From assembly GCF_004366375.1 (NCBI RefSeq), contig NZ_SOEF01000014.1:1-64000 (forward strand): 64,000 bases of DNA. The letters run 5' to 3'. Both the position numbers and the translations under genes were made by a program. Each line of letters begins with the position of its first letter. Within the stretch, counting starts at the first letter, position 1. This document shows, one piece after another, positions 24,986-33,786 of the stretch. The stretch is from Halanaerobium congolense. GTDB lineage: Bacteria; Bacillota; Halanaerobiia; Halanaerobiales; Halanaerobiaceae. The notes beneath the pieces are model-generated. The model made no database searches. It saw only the letters and a list, made by a program, of their open reading frames with translations, and was not told the origin of the DNA.

Positions 24986-26158
24986 TTAATTGTTTCTCTT
25001 TTTTGCTTTTTTTGGTAACTTTTCTAATCTTTCTAAAGCCTTTTTTAAAGTTTCATCTTTTTTAGCAAAGTGGAATCTCACTAAATGTTTAATATTTCCT
25101 TTAAAAAAGCTAGAACCAGGCACTGCTGCCACCCCAACTTCTTTTATCATCCACTTACAAAATTCTAAGTCATCTTTAAAATTGAATTCACTTATATCCA
25201 CCATTACATAATATGCTCCCTGTGGTTTGGTATAGTTAAGTCCAATTTGATCCAAACCTCTCAAAAATAATTTTCTTTTTTTCCCATATTTTTTTTCTAA
25301 TTCTTGATAATATTTTTTATCAAAATTAAGTGCTGTAACTGCTGCTTCCTGAAGAGGTGCTGCAGCCCCAACTGTCAAGAAATCATGTATTTGTCTAGCG
25401 CCATCAATTATTTTTTCAGGTGCGATAAGATAACCAAGTCTCCAGCCTGTTATCGAATAAGTTTTAGACAGTGAACTACAGGAAATTGTTCTCTCAAACA
25501 TTCCAGGCAGTGAAGCAAAATATAGATGCTCATTTGGTGGATAAACAATATGTTCATAAACCTCATCAGTGATTACAAATACATCATATTTATCTACCAA
25601 TTCTGCAATAGTTTCTAGTTCGGAACGGCTGAACACCTTACCACTTGGATTAGAAGGATTGCAGAGAATTAAAGCTTTAACTCCCTGCTGTAAAGCCTCT
25701 TCTAACTCCTCAGGATCAAAATCAAACTCCGGTGGATTAAGGTTTACATAAATAGGATCTGCCCCCGATAATATTGCATCAGCAGCATAATTTTCATAAA
25801 AAGGAGAAAAAACAACGACTTTATCCCCTGGACTGCAGACTGTCATCATTGCAGCCATCATAGCCTCTGTGCTGCCGCAAGTTACAACAATTTCTTTTTC
25901 TGGATCAATATCTATCCCCATAAAATCTGACTGTTTTTTTGCCAGAGCCTCTCGAAAATTTGCTGCTCCCCAGGTAACTGCATACTGATGGATACTTCCT
26001 CCAGCGACATCTTTTAAAGCTTCTTTTAATTCTGCAGGTGGGTCAAAATCTGGAAAACCCTGAGATAAGTTTACTGCATCATATTTATTTGCTATTCTTG
26101 TCATTCTTCTAATCACTGAATCACTAAATTTATCAATTTTTTTATTTAATTCCGGCAT
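24986..26158 (-). CDS. Class I/II PLP aminotransferase, methionine aminotransferase candidate (YbdL-like)
   Basis: 390 residues with the fold-type I motifs: NPSNPSG (167-173), D198 in ITDEVYEH, Schiff-base K232 in SLSKTYSITGWRLGY and R240; a second Arg lies near the C-terminus in LVRFHFAK. The N-terminal QGFPDFDPP is typical of the KAT/YbdL group. It lies 42 bases after the MetQ-like gene behind a SAM-I riboswitch, which supports methionine or its 2-oxoacid as substrate. Confidence 0.9.
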   Translation of the reverse strand: MPELNKKIDKFSDSVIRRMTRIANKYDAVNLSQGFPDFDPPAELKEALKDVAGGSIHQYAVTWGAANFREALAKKQSDFMGIDIDPEKEIVVTCGSTEAMMAAMMTVCSPGDKVVVFSPFYENYAADAILSGADPIYVNLNPPEFDFDPEELEEALQQGVKALILCNPSNPSGKVFSRSELETIAELVDKYDVFVITDEVYEHIVYPPNEHLYFASLPGMFERTISCSSLSKTYSITGWRLGYLIAPEKIIDGARQIHDFLTVGAAAPLQEAAVTALNFDKKYYQELEKKYGKKRKLFLRGLDQIGLNYTKPQGAYYVMVDISEFNFKDDLEFCKWMIKEVGVAAVPGSSFFKGNIKHLVRFHFAKKDETLKKALERLEKLPKKAKKRNN

Positions 26159-26200
26159 AATATAACTCCTTTTTTTGAATTCTACTGATATTTATAATCT

Positions 26201-27016
26201 TTAAAAGGCTGGAATAACTGAGCCATCAAATTCTTCATTTATAAAATTACGGACTTTTTCAGATTGATAAGCTTCTACAAATTTTTTGATTAAAGGATCA
26301 TTTTTATCTTCAGGCCTTACCGCTACTATACAAACGTAAGGTGAATCACCATCTTCAATATAAATAGAATCTTCTTTGGGATTCATACCAAGATCCAGAG
26401 CATAATTAGAATTAACAGCTGCTGCGGCAACATCAGGGATAACTCTAGCAGTTTGAGCAGCCTCAACTTCGTGAAATTTTAAATTAAGTGGATTAACCTC
26501 AATATCAAAAATTGTAGCATTAATTCCTGCGGAATCATCTAATTTTATTAAACCTGCTTTTTCAAATAATAATAAGGCTCTACCACCGTTTGTTGGGTCA
26601 TTTGGAATTGCTATAGTTGAATTTTTGGGAATTTCACTTAATGATTCATATTTATCAGAGTAAATAGCGATTGGAATTACAATTGTTTTCGCGACTGAAA
26701 CTAAATCTAAATCTCGGTCTGATTTAAAACGTTCAAAATATGGTATATGCTGAAAAGTATTAGCATCTAAACTACCATCTGCCAGTGCTAAGTTGGGAGT
26801 TACATAATCTGTGAACTCAACAATCTCAAGTTCTATATTCTCTTCTGCTAATACAGGCTTTACAGCTTCTAATATTTGAGCAAAAGGACCAGCTGTTGCT
26901 CCAACTTTTAAGATTGGATCTGCTGCCATTACTGTATTTGCTGCTATAAATAAATATAAAGCCACTACTAAAACTACTCCACTGCTGATTAAAATTGATT
27001 TAATTGCTTTTTCCAT
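26201..27016 (-). CDS. metQ: MetQ/NlpA-family methionine-type substrate-binding protein
   Basis: 271 residues: N-terminal signal sequence or anchor with an AANTVMAAD cleavage region but no lipobox Cys, then the NlpA fold with VGATAGPFAQILEAV and the FTDYVTPNLALADGSLDANTFQH region. It captures methionine or a related compound outside the membrane. The partner genes metN and metI are not in this window, so it must use an ATPase and permease encoded elsewhere. It is the first gene after the SAM riboswitch. Confidence 0.9.
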   Translation of the reverse strand: MEKAIKSILISSGVVLVVALYLFIAANTVMAADPILKVGATAGPFAQILEAVKPVLAEENIELEIVEFTDYVTPNLALADGSLDANTFQHIPYFERFKSDRDLDLVSVAKTIVIPIAIYSDKYESLSEIPKNSTIAIPNDPTNGGRALLLFEKAGLIKLDDSAGINATIFDIEVNPLNLKFHEVEAAQTARVIPDVAAAAVNSNYALDLGMNPKEDSIYIEDGDSPYVCIVAVRPEDKNDPLIKKFVEAYQSEKVRNFINEEFDGSVIPAF

Positions 27017-27154
27017 AATTTAAATTCTCCTCTACTTTTTTAAAATTTAATTAAATTTTATTATCATACTATTTGCAATAAGTACTTTTAAATTTGACTT
27101 CTTCACCTCCTGCTGATTAATTAATAATTTCATCAAATTCTAAGATAATTAAAA

Positions 27155-27189
27155 AACCACTTTTACGATTATTAATAGCAAAAGTGGTA
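27155..27189 (-). terminator. Second terminator in the metQ leader
   Basis: Minus strand stem ACCACTTTT/AAAAGTGGT with an AT-rich loop followed by TTTTTT. It lies downstream of the SAM riboswitch terminator, giving two in series before metQ. Confidence 0.7.
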
Positions 27190-27328
27190 AAAAAAAATAA
27201 ACCCTCATGAGAGGGTTTTAATAGTCCTCTCATCTGTCATTTCTTTGAAATGCAGGATTTAGCACCTTACCATATTGGTAGGTTGCTGGGTTTCAAAGGG
27301 CCAGTCCCTCCACCACTCTTGATGAATT
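27190..27328 (-). promoter_or_regulatory. SAM-I (S-box) riboswitch with terminator
   Basis: Minus strand order: ATCAAGAGTGGTGGAGGGAC, TGGCCCTTTGAAACCCAGCA, ACC, GGTGCTAAATCCTGC, GACAGATGAGAGGA, then the stem AACCCTCTCATGAGGGTT with a long T-run (27190-27219). These are the conserved blocks of the S-box aptamer. SAM binding should terminate transcription of the metQ-aminotransferase-dehydrogenase operon. Confidence 0.95.
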
Positions 27329-27356
27329 ATTAAATTTTTATTATTATTGATTATAA

Positions 27357-27385
27357 AGAATATCATCTTATTTTTATTTTGTCAA
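27357..27385 (-). promoter_or_regulatory. Promoter of the SAM-riboswitch operon
   Basis: TTGACA (27380-27385), 17-bp spacer, TATTCT (27357-27362), reading into the S-box leader. Confidence 0.6.
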
Positions 27386-27386
27386 A

Positions 27387-27767
27387 TTACAAACCCATTA
27401 ATTCTTTATATTTTAACTTATTTGCATATTCAGCTCCATATTTCTTTTTCCTTTCTAAATACAATAATTCCTTTTTCAACTTTCTATAGCTTGCAAGCCT
27501 TGCTTCAGCTAACTTCCCCTCTTTAATAGCTTTTTTTACAGCACAGCCTGGTTCTGAGTCATGCTGACAGTCATTGAATTTATAATTTTTAGCTATTTTT
27601 TTAATATCTAAGAAACTTTCATTAACTCTATCACTTTCACCCCAGAGCTGAATTTCTCTCATATTAGGAGTATCAATAACTATAGATCCATTTTCTAAAA
27701 CAATTAATTTTCGATGAGTGGTAGTATGTTTTCCTCTACCATCACTTTTTCTAATTTGATTTCCTCC
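27387..27767 (-). pseudogene. C-terminal remnant of ribosome-maturation GTPase RsgA
   Basis: The frame reads from a stop at 27768 as NQIRKSDGRGKHTTTHRKL (switch region), then VIDTPNMREIQLWG (G3), then the zinc-finger region with CQHDSEPGCAV. These match the second half of circularly permuted GTPase RsgA. The OB-fold, the G4 and G1 motifs are missing, so it cannot bind GTP. A functional rsgA may exist elsewhere. Confidence 0.75.
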
Positions 27768-27780
27768 TTATTTAGCTAAG

Positions 27781-28537
27781 TTAGTTCTCAACTTTTTTTG
27801 CTATATAAAAGCCATAGCTTAAATATTCTTTGTATTTTCTATATATTTGAATTTCCTTTTTTTCATTTTCTACAATTTTTTCTGCAGTTTTGGAATGATT
27901 ATGCCTTTTTAAAAAGTTCTCAAAACGATCTTCAATTGGATTATAATAATTGTCCAACCAGCTGGATTGAGGTAGATAAAAGTATCCTGCCGGTGTGAAT
28001 CCATTTTTCTCTAAAACTTTAAATTTATTTGAAGCTGTATCAATCTCTAAATATTCATTATTCCAATATTTTTCAATTTCTTCTGGTCTTTTATCAGTCA
28101 ACCATGTAATTTCACTTACTGATAAATAACCGCCAGGTTTTAAAAACTTTTTCCAGCTTTTTATCCCTGCTTCAAAACCCATATTATAAATTGCTCCTTC
28201 AGACCAGATGATATCTAATTTTTTTTTGCTCAAAATCTAATTTATCCATTAATTTTTCCAATGTTTTAATTCTATTTTTTAATCCTTTTGCTTCTGCTTT
28301 CATTTCAAGCTTTCTCAAAAAATCTGGAAATAGATCAACTGCTGTTATCTGACCATCAATATTTTCAGCAAGAGTAATTGTCTAAGCACCGGAACCACAA
28401 CCAATATCTACAATTTTAAGATTTTTGTTTTTGCTAATCCCTATTAAATTTAAGGCCTTTAATGTATCAGCCGAACTTCCTGGCCCCTGTCTTTTAGCAT
28501 TTTTATGAAAATCAATTAACAATTCTATTTCAGTCAT
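27781..28537 (-). pseudogene. SAM-dependent methyltransferase broken by a TAG and a frameshift
   Basis: With two repairs the gene is complete: start at 28537 behind AAGGAG, a class I motif VDIGCGSGA, TAG directly after (where many homologues have Gln), TAVDLFPDF, then a 9-base A-run at about 28220 where the frame shifts, and a full C-terminal part of 150 residues (WSEGAIYNMGFEAG, KPGGYLSVSEITWL). Either a young pseudogene or, for the A-run, a sequencing slip. It is not UbiE; the substrate is unknown. Confidence 0.7.
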
Positions 28538-28591
28538 TTTCCTTCTCCTTTATAAAATTTACCAAAATTAATAATATCAGCTTCAAAAAAA

Positions 28592-29698
28592 TTATAGATT
28601 AGCTTTTTCATGTTTCAAAAGCCACTTTTTCCGCCAGACTCCTGCTCCATACCCTCCAATTTTACCATTGCTCGCTGTTACTCGATGGCAGGGTATAATT
28701 AACGGTATACTATTTTTATTATTTGCATTACCTACTGCTCTGTAAGCTTTATTATTTTCTATTGCTTCTGCAACTTCTTTATAAGAAAAAGTATCTCCAT
28801 AAGGGATTTTTAGAAGCTGTTTCCAAACACTTTTTTGAAAATCTGTACCTTCTAACTTAAGTGGTAGGTCAAATTCTTTCCTTTTTCCCCTAAAATATTC
28901 ATTCAGCTGATCTTTGGCTATTGATAAAAGGGCAGTTTCTTCTTCTGGGTAGCGTTTAACTTCTTGAAAATTAAGACTCAAAAGCTTTCCTCGATCAGTC
29001 TGAATCTCTATTAAACCAATTGGTGAATCATAATATACCACTTTATTATCAGTTGTTAATTCTTCAGCACTTTTAAAAATCTGATCAAGATTTTGTGTAG
29101 TTACCTCCCAAATATATAAAGAAGCTGCTGTATTATATGTTGAAAATTTATTTCTAAACTTTTTAAAATACCTTTTAGAAGGTTCATTTTTTAAACCATA
29201 AAACCACTGAATACCTTTTCTAATCCCTAAATCATTAAAGCTGATAACATTTTTTCTAGCTAGTGAAAAAATTAAAAACATTTCTGCAGTCCACCGGCCA
29301 ATTCCTTTTATCTTTATTAATTGTTCAATAATTTCTTGATCTGTCATCTCACCAAGTTTTGATAGCTTAAGTTGATTATTAAGAACAGCCTCTGACAAAT
29401 TATTAAGATAATCAATTTTTCTCTCTGAAAGTCCTGCTGCTTTGAGTTCACTTTTTTTGGCTGAAATAATAGCGGCTGGAGTTAATTCCGAAAGTTTATT
29501 ATTAAAATTAACCCAGATAGAATCGGCAGCTTGAGATGAAAGTTGTTGATAAACAATATTCCGACATAGCGCAGTAAATGGTTCAGGAATACAAATTCTT
29601 TTTATTTTTCCAATTTTTTCGATTAAATCTGACATCCGCTTATCTTTTGCTTTTAAATAATCTATTTCTTTTTGCTCAATATTTAATATTTCTTCCAT
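28592..29698 (-). CDS. AlkA-like DNA glycosylase fused to O6-alkylguanine-DNA alkyltransferase
   Basis: 368 residues. Residues 1-215 form an HhH-GPD base-excision glycosylase with the hairpin LIKIKGIGRWTAEMF (127-141) and catalytic D156 in FNDLGIRKG. Residues 222-366 form an MGMT/Ogt alkyltransferase with the acceptor Cys C337 in IPCHRV and the YGDTFSYKEVA helix. Both active sites look intact, so one chain can remove alkyl-purines and repair O6-alkylguanine directly. No Ada-type regulatory domain is present. It begins behind GAGGGG and is monocistronic. Confidence 0.93.
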   Translation of the reverse strand: MEEILNIEQKEIDYLKAKDKRMSDLIEKIGKIKRICIPEPFTALCRNIVYQQLSSQAADSIWVNFNNKLSELTPAAIISAKKSELKAAGLSERKIDYLNNLSEAVLNNQLKLSKLGEMTDQEIIEQLIKIKGIGRWTAEMFLIFSLARKNVISFNDLGIRKGIQWFYGLKNEPSKRYFKKFRNKFSTYNTAASLYIWEVTTQNLDQIFKSAEELTTDNKVVYYDSPIGLIEIQTDRGKLLSLNFQEVKRYPEEETALLSIAKDQLNEYFRGKRKEFDLPLKLEGTDFQKSVWKQLLKIPYGDTFSYKEVAEAIENNKAYRAVGNANNKNSIPLIIPCHRVTASNGKIGGYGAGVWRKKWLLKHEKANL

Positions 29699-29790
29699 AA
29701 TTATAAACCCCTCAATTAAACAATATGATTTTTAATACTCATCACTTAAATTTTAACATTTACAGTGTTCTTAAACAACTATATTTAAAA

Positions 29791-29842
29791 CAAAAAACCT
29801 GTTTAACCACAGTTAAAACTATAACTGCAGTCAAACAGGTTA
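29791..29842 (-). terminator. Intrinsic terminator after the DUF302 gene
   Basis: Outer stem AACCTGTTT/AAACAGGTT enclosing a second small stem (CAGTTA/TAACTG), followed on the minus strand by TTTTTTG. Confidence 0.8.
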
Positions 29843-29862
29843 TATTAGAAATAATTATTAAC

Positions 29863-30252
29863 TTAAATACTTTTTATTACTCTTTCAAGTCTTGATTTAA
29901 TCTCTTTAGCTATTTCATTGACCCTTTTATTCCCTGACATGCCAAGTGCTTTTTCTGGATCAATTGCTGCTACTTTAACTTCCTGAGTCTCAGTTTCATA
30001 AACTATTACATTACAGGGAAGTAAAAGACCTAGCTCAGGCTCCTCTGCTATACCTTCAAAGGCAAAGCTAGGATTACATGCTTCGAGTATAACATAATTA
30101 TTCATATCTTTATCCAATTTTTCTTTAAAAGTTTTTTTCATATCAATTTCTACCAGAACACCGAAACTTTCTTTTTTTAGTTCATCTTTTACTTTTTTCA
30201 CTGTTTCTTGATAAGAAAGTTTTACTGTTTTTTTAATACCATAATTACTCAT
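29863..30252 (-). CDS. DUF302 family protein
   Basis: 129 residues in the DUF302 fold: ETVKKVKDELKKESFGVLVEIDMKKTF in pieces, then NYVILEACNPSFAF and LLLPCNVIVYE, the two conserved blocks, each with one Cys. The biochemical role is unknown; the family is often found with DUF305, SHOCT and heavy-metal genes, as here. The start is chosen for GGGAGG upstream. It is the third gene of an operon behind a CsoR-type promoter. Confidence 0.9.
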   Translation of the reverse strand: MSNYGIKKTVKLSYQETVKKVKDELKKESFGVLVEIDMKKTFKEKLDKDMNNYVILEACNPSFAFEGIAEEPELGLLLPCNVIVYETETQEVKVAAIDPEKALGMSGNKRVNEIAKEIKSRLERVIKSI

Positions 30253-30288
30253 TATTATTCCTCCCATTTATATTATAAAAATTTAGAT

Positions 30289-30606
30289 TTAATTATTTAA
30301 ATTATCAAGGATCTCCTTTAACTCTTCTTTAGAAATTTCACCTTTTGCATAACGCTCTCTAGCAATTTTTCCTGCACTATCTTCCTTATTGTTATATTCT
30401 ATTTCTTTTCTTCTATTAAAGCTATCTCTATGAGCATCAAAATTACTGTGCCCATTATTGTGAGGATCACCATTTCCACGATCATCATGGCGGTGGTGAT
30501 TATGTCTATTATATTCCTTAAAGAAATAATAAATCACACCAATAATTACTATCCAGAAGATTATTGAGAATCCTCCTCCCATCATTCCAGGGCCATAACC
30601 CATCAT
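30289..30606 (-). CDS. SHOCT-domain membrane protein with His-rich linker
   Basis: 105 residues: Met/Gly-rich start, one membrane helix (about 14-29, IIFWIVIIGVIYYFF), a His/Asp/Asn-rich linker (about 33-62, with NRHNHHRHDDRGNGD) that could bind metal, and a C-terminal SHOCT motif (ARERYAKGEISKEEL). It lies between the DUF305 and DUF302 genes. Like the SHOCT protein at 6674 it is encoded in an operon with a CsoR-type operator. Confidence 0.85.
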   Translation of the reverse strand: MMGYGPGMMGGGFSIIFWIVIIGVIYYFFKEYNRHNHHRHDDRGNGDPHNNGHSNFDAHRDSFNRRKEIEYNNKEDSAGKIARERYAKGEISKEELKEILDNLNN

Positions 30607-30686
30607 AACTATACCTCCTAATTCAATATTTTAGTATGAAATAATGTTAATTCTTATTTAAATAAATTTATTTTACTCAAATCTAT

Positions 30687-31253
30687 TTAATACCATTTAT
30701 CCAGCCAATCACGCATCATGAAAATTTCCTGTCGCTGACTATCTCTAATACTTCTGGCAAGTAAATATACTGATTGATGTTCAGCCAAACCCTGCATTAT
30801 TAACTGCTGAGACATCATTACTGCCCCCATGTGATGAAAGATCATATCTTCTAAAAAATAATAATCGAGTTCTTCTCCAGACAATCCTTGGTAATCTCCC
30901 ATCATTGGCTGATAATGATAATTATTTGTTCTATTCGGGTACCATTCAGCCAGATATTTTTCCATTTCTTCAATTTCCTGAGTCTGAATTTCTATAATAT
31001 CTTTAGCAAATTCTCGCATTTCTTCTCGATTAGTATTATCTCTTAGAATTTTAGCCTTAGTAACTGCTTCTTCATGATGTGGTATCATTTTTACTAAAAA
31101 TTCATATTCACTGTTAACTGATTCCATCATCCCCGGTCCCATTTTGCCCGGCCACATCATTCCAGGTCCAAATCCAGCTTGGGCAGAAACAATATTAGCT
31201 CCAATACCAACTGCTGCCAATATAATTAAAGTAATTATTAAAATTCTTTTCAT
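30687..31253 (-). CDS. DUF305 family exported protein
   Basis: 188 residues with a signal peptide (hydrophobic 4-24, VSAQA cleavage) and a Met-rich segment (GPGMMWPGKMGPGMM), then the ferritin-like four-helix DUF305 domain with two signature blocks, VKMIPHHEEAV and EDMIFHHMGAVMMS. These His/Met motifs suggest copper or other metal binding outside the membrane. It is the first gene of the DUF305-SHOCT-DUF302 operon and has the CsoR-type promoter just upstream. Confidence 0.92.
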   Translation of the reverse strand: MKRILIITLIILAAVGIGANIVSAQAGFGPGMMWPGKMGPGMMESVNSEYEFLVKMIPHHEEAVTKAKILRDNTNREEMREFAKDIIEIQTQEIEEMEKYLAEWYPNRTNNYHYQPMMGDYQGLSGEELDYYFLEDMIFHHMGAVMMSQQLIMQGLAEHQSVYLLARSIRDSQRQEIFMMRDWLDKWY

Positions 31254-31289
31254 TTAATTATCCTCCTTTAAACTTAAATCAACTCTCAA

Positions 31290-31345
31290 CATACCCCTAT
31301 TAGGTATCTTAAACATAGTATAACACTCAGGATTAGTTCTGTCAA
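31290..31345 (-). promoter_or_regulatory. CsoR-type promoter-operator of the DUF305 operon
   Basis: TTGACA (31340-31345), 17-bp spacer, TATACT (31317-31322), operator CATACCCCTATTAGGTATC (31290-31308) at the transcription start. The spacer and flanks (GAGTGTTATACTATG) are shared with the sites at 8501 and 45019. Confidence 0.8.
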
Positions 31346-31439
31346 GGCTTATATCGTAATTGTTAAATATTAAACTCTACCATTCCTGTCGTCTTTACTT
31401 TGAATTAATTCTAGAATAAAAATGTGAAGAAAATATGAA

Positions 31440-31612
31440 TTAATGATAGATTTTTTAAATTTCCGGCCAGCATTTTACCGGAATCATCATCAATCTCTTT
31501 TCTATCTATAATATTTTTTACCCCTAAGTTATTGAAATGTTCTTCTGCCTCAGTTTTTCTCGTTGCTGCTGTAACTTCATACCCGAGCTTTGCAAGCAGG
31601 CTTTTACTCTAT
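31440..31612 (-). pseudogene. Fragment of an AcuI/YhdH-type quinone oxidoreductase
   Basis: The minus strand reads SLLAKLGYEVTAATRKTEAE then FNNLGVKNIIDRKEI, which match the NADP-binding segment of acrylyl-CoA reductase/YhdH proteins. Only about 55 residues remain, with stops on both sides. The rest of 31346-31671 shows nothing else apart from a short element at 31418-31442 shared with the pspA leader. Confidence 0.55.
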
Positions 31613-31671
31613 CACTTCTTCTATACTAATCTTAACATAAGCTCTACTTTAGCTCTACTTTAATTTAAATG

Positions 31672-32691
31672 CTAGATCTGACCAATAAAGAGCTGAATTG
31701 TAAATGAAACAATAACTACCAGTGAAGATATTATAAAACCATGCAGTAATGGCTTGATACCAGAATCAGATACTTCACTAAAATTAGTTGTCAGACCAAT
31801 TGCCCCTAGAGCCATAATCATCATAAATTTAGATATTGACGCAATATTGCTGCTTAATTCAGCTGAGATAAAACCTGTACTTTTTACTGCCACCATCATT
31901 AAAAACAAAAGAATAAAATAGGGAAATATGTTTTTAATTTCAACTTTTTCTCTCTGTTCATTTCCACTTACACCCAGTTTTTTGTTTTCTCTAGCATTGA
32001 TAAATGAAAAAATCATTACTATCGGAATTATAGAAAGAGTCCTGGTCAATTTTACTATCACAGCAAAAGCACCAGCGGCATCTGAAAAAGCATAGCCAGC
32101 TGCTACCACTGAGGAAGTATCATTAACTGCTGTTCCCGCCCAGAGGCCAAAACCTAAATCACTCATCCCCAAATATCTTCCTGCTAGAGGAAATAAGATT
32201 ACCATCAGCACATCAAAAATAAAGGTTGCAGAAATAGCATAGGCAATATGGCTGTTGTCCGCCTCAATTGTTGGAGCTACCGCAGCTATAGCAGACCCCC
32301 CACAGACACCGGTTCCAGCGGAAATTAAACTTGAAAGTTTCCAGTTCATATTAAAAAGGCGGCCAAATAAATACCCTCCCCCAAAGGCTGTCAGCAAAGT
32401 AAAAGTCATCACAATTAATGAATAACCTCCGACAGATAAAACCTGAGAAAAACTCAAAGTAAGACCCATCAGTACAATTCCAGCTTTTAAAATTTTCTTG
32501 GAAACAAAATTGATACCTGTATTGAAAATAGAAATTTCTCGTATAATCGGATTTAAAAGCATTCCCAGCATCAGTGCCAGAACACTGCCGCTGATCAAAT
32601 GCATTGGTATATAGCTGCTTACAGCTTTAGCAGTCAAAGCTAATAAAATTGTAAGGATGATTCCTGCTAAATAATCACTAAGTTTATTCAT
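31672..32691 (-). CDS. YeiH/UPF0324 family membrane transporter
   Basis: 339 residues with about ten membrane helices and the family blocks AGTGVCGGSAIAAVAP and GTAVNDTSSVVAAG. Members are annotated as putative sulfate exporters; YeiH-type genes are commonly controlled by a divergent LysR regulator, the arrangement seen here with 32844-33731. Given the sulfur island further on, export of a sulfur oxyanion is a reasonable guess. Confidence 0.9.
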   Translation of the reverse strand: MNKLSDYLAGIILTILLALTAKAVSSYIPMHLISGSVLALMLGMLLNPIIREISIFNTGINFVSKKILKAGIVLMGLTLSFSQVLSVGGYSLIVMTFTLLTAFGGGYLFGRLFNMNWKLSSLISAGTGVCGGSAIAAVAPTIEADNSHIAYAISATFIFDVLMVILFPLAGRYLGMSDLGFGLWAGTAVNDTSSVVAAGYAFSDAAGAFAVIVKLTRTLSIIPIVMIFSFINARENKKLGVSGNEQREKVEIKNIFPYFILLFLMMVAVKSTGFISAELSSNIASISKFMMIMALGAIGLTTNFSEVSDSGIKPLLHGFIISSLVVIVSFTIQLFIGQI

Positions 32692-32843
32692 TTTTATCTT
32701 CCCCCTTATGGTTTACATTCTTGATTTTATAATAAATTATAGATAAAATAAAATTATAATATTTTATAAATCAATAATTTTAAATTATAGCTAATCTGAT
32801 TTTATATTATAAAGTCATTTAAATATTTAGAAGGGAGATAAGA

Positions 32844-33731
32844 ATGATAGATTTTAGACACCAAACTTTTTTGAAGCTCTGTCAGATCAAAAACTACACT
32901 AAAACTGCAGAAAAACTACATATTACGCAGCCCACTGTTTCCCAGCACATTAAACATTTAGAAGAATATTACGGGGTGAAATTATTTAATTACAGCAGCA
33001 AAAAACTTAATCTAACTGCGGCGGGTAAAAAACTATATCATTATACAGAAAGGATGATTGCTGACAGTAGAAAAATTGCACAAACTATCAGCAATAAATC
33101 ACCTAAGCAAAACATAAAGTTTGGTGCTACTCTCTCTATTGGAGAATTTGTAATGCCCGATATTTTAAACCAGGCAATGACAGAAAATCCGGAGCTTAAT
33201 TTTGATATGCTGGTTGAAAATACAGCCACTCTGCTCCAAAAATTAAAAGCAGGAGAAATTAATTTTGCTGTTTTAGAAGGTTTTTTTGACAAGACAAAGT
33301 TTGGATATCACCTTTTTAGTCAAGAAAAATTCATTGGAATCTGCTCTGCTGACTCAAACTTAAGCAGAGAGAAAATAAAAATGGATAAACTCTTAGATTT
33401 TCGCCTAATTTTAAGAGAAAATGGATCAGGAACTAGAGAAATATTAGAACAAATTCTTTATACAAATAATTTAAATCCTAAAAGTTTTACCAGCACTATA
33501 GAAATTGGTAATCTAAATGCGATTAAAGCTCTGGTCTCGGAGAATAAAGGAATTTCTTTTATGTATCAGGCCGCTGCTAAAAGATATTTAGAAGCTAATA
33601 AAATCTCAGCTTTAAAGATTAAGGATTTTAATATTCAAAGAGAATTTAATTTTATTTATTTAAAAGACAGTGTTTTTGCAGAAGAATACCTTAAATATTT
33701 TGAGCTTTTTATTAATTTAAGAAAAAAATAA
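32844..33731 (+). CDS. LysR-family regulator divergent from the YeiH transporter
   Basis: 295 residues: N-terminal winged helix (about 1-60, KLHITQPTVSQHIKHLE) and a LysR substrate-binding domain, closest in feel to the YeiE/CysL/CbbR group. The 152-bp gap to the YeiH gene should hold the shared promoter region and regulator site. It is followed by a terminator. Confidence 0.93.
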   Translation: MIDFRHQTFLKLCQIKNYTKTAEKLHITQPTVSQHIKHLEEYYGVKLFNYSSKKLNLTAAGKKLYHYTERMIADSRKIAQTISNKSPKQNIKFGATLSIGEFVMPDILNQAMTENPELNFDMLVENTATLLQKLKAGEINFAVLEGFFDKTKFGYHLFSQEKFIGICSADSNLSREKIKMDKLLDFRLILRENGSGTREILEQILYTNNLNPKSFTSTIEIGNLNAIKALVSENKGISFMYQAAAKRYLEANKISALKIKDFNIQREFNFIYLKDSVFAEEYLKYFELFINLRKK

Positions 33732-33773
33732 AGCTGTTCTGACAGCTTAAATAACTATCAAAACAGCTTTTAT
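33730..33773. terminator. Bidirectional terminator between convergent genes
   Basis: AAAGCTGTT/AACAGCTTT stem, T-rich in both directions, between the LysR gene and the ADP-ribosylglycohydrolase-like gene. Confidence 0.8.
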
Positions 33774-33786
33774 ATTCAAAAGTCAT

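Noticed and set aside
27080-27140. Leader peptide in the metQ 5' region starting at a GTG
   Set aside because: The GTG directly abuts the AGGAG, leaving no spacing, and control by the SAM-I riboswitch is already evident.
28382-28390. TAG in the methyltransferase as a pyrrolysine codon
   Set aside because: Some Halanaerobiales use pyrrolysine, but this is not an mtmB/mttB-type enzyme, the gene also has a frameshift, and another TAG (in the FMN reductase remnant near 9300) lies in clear decay.
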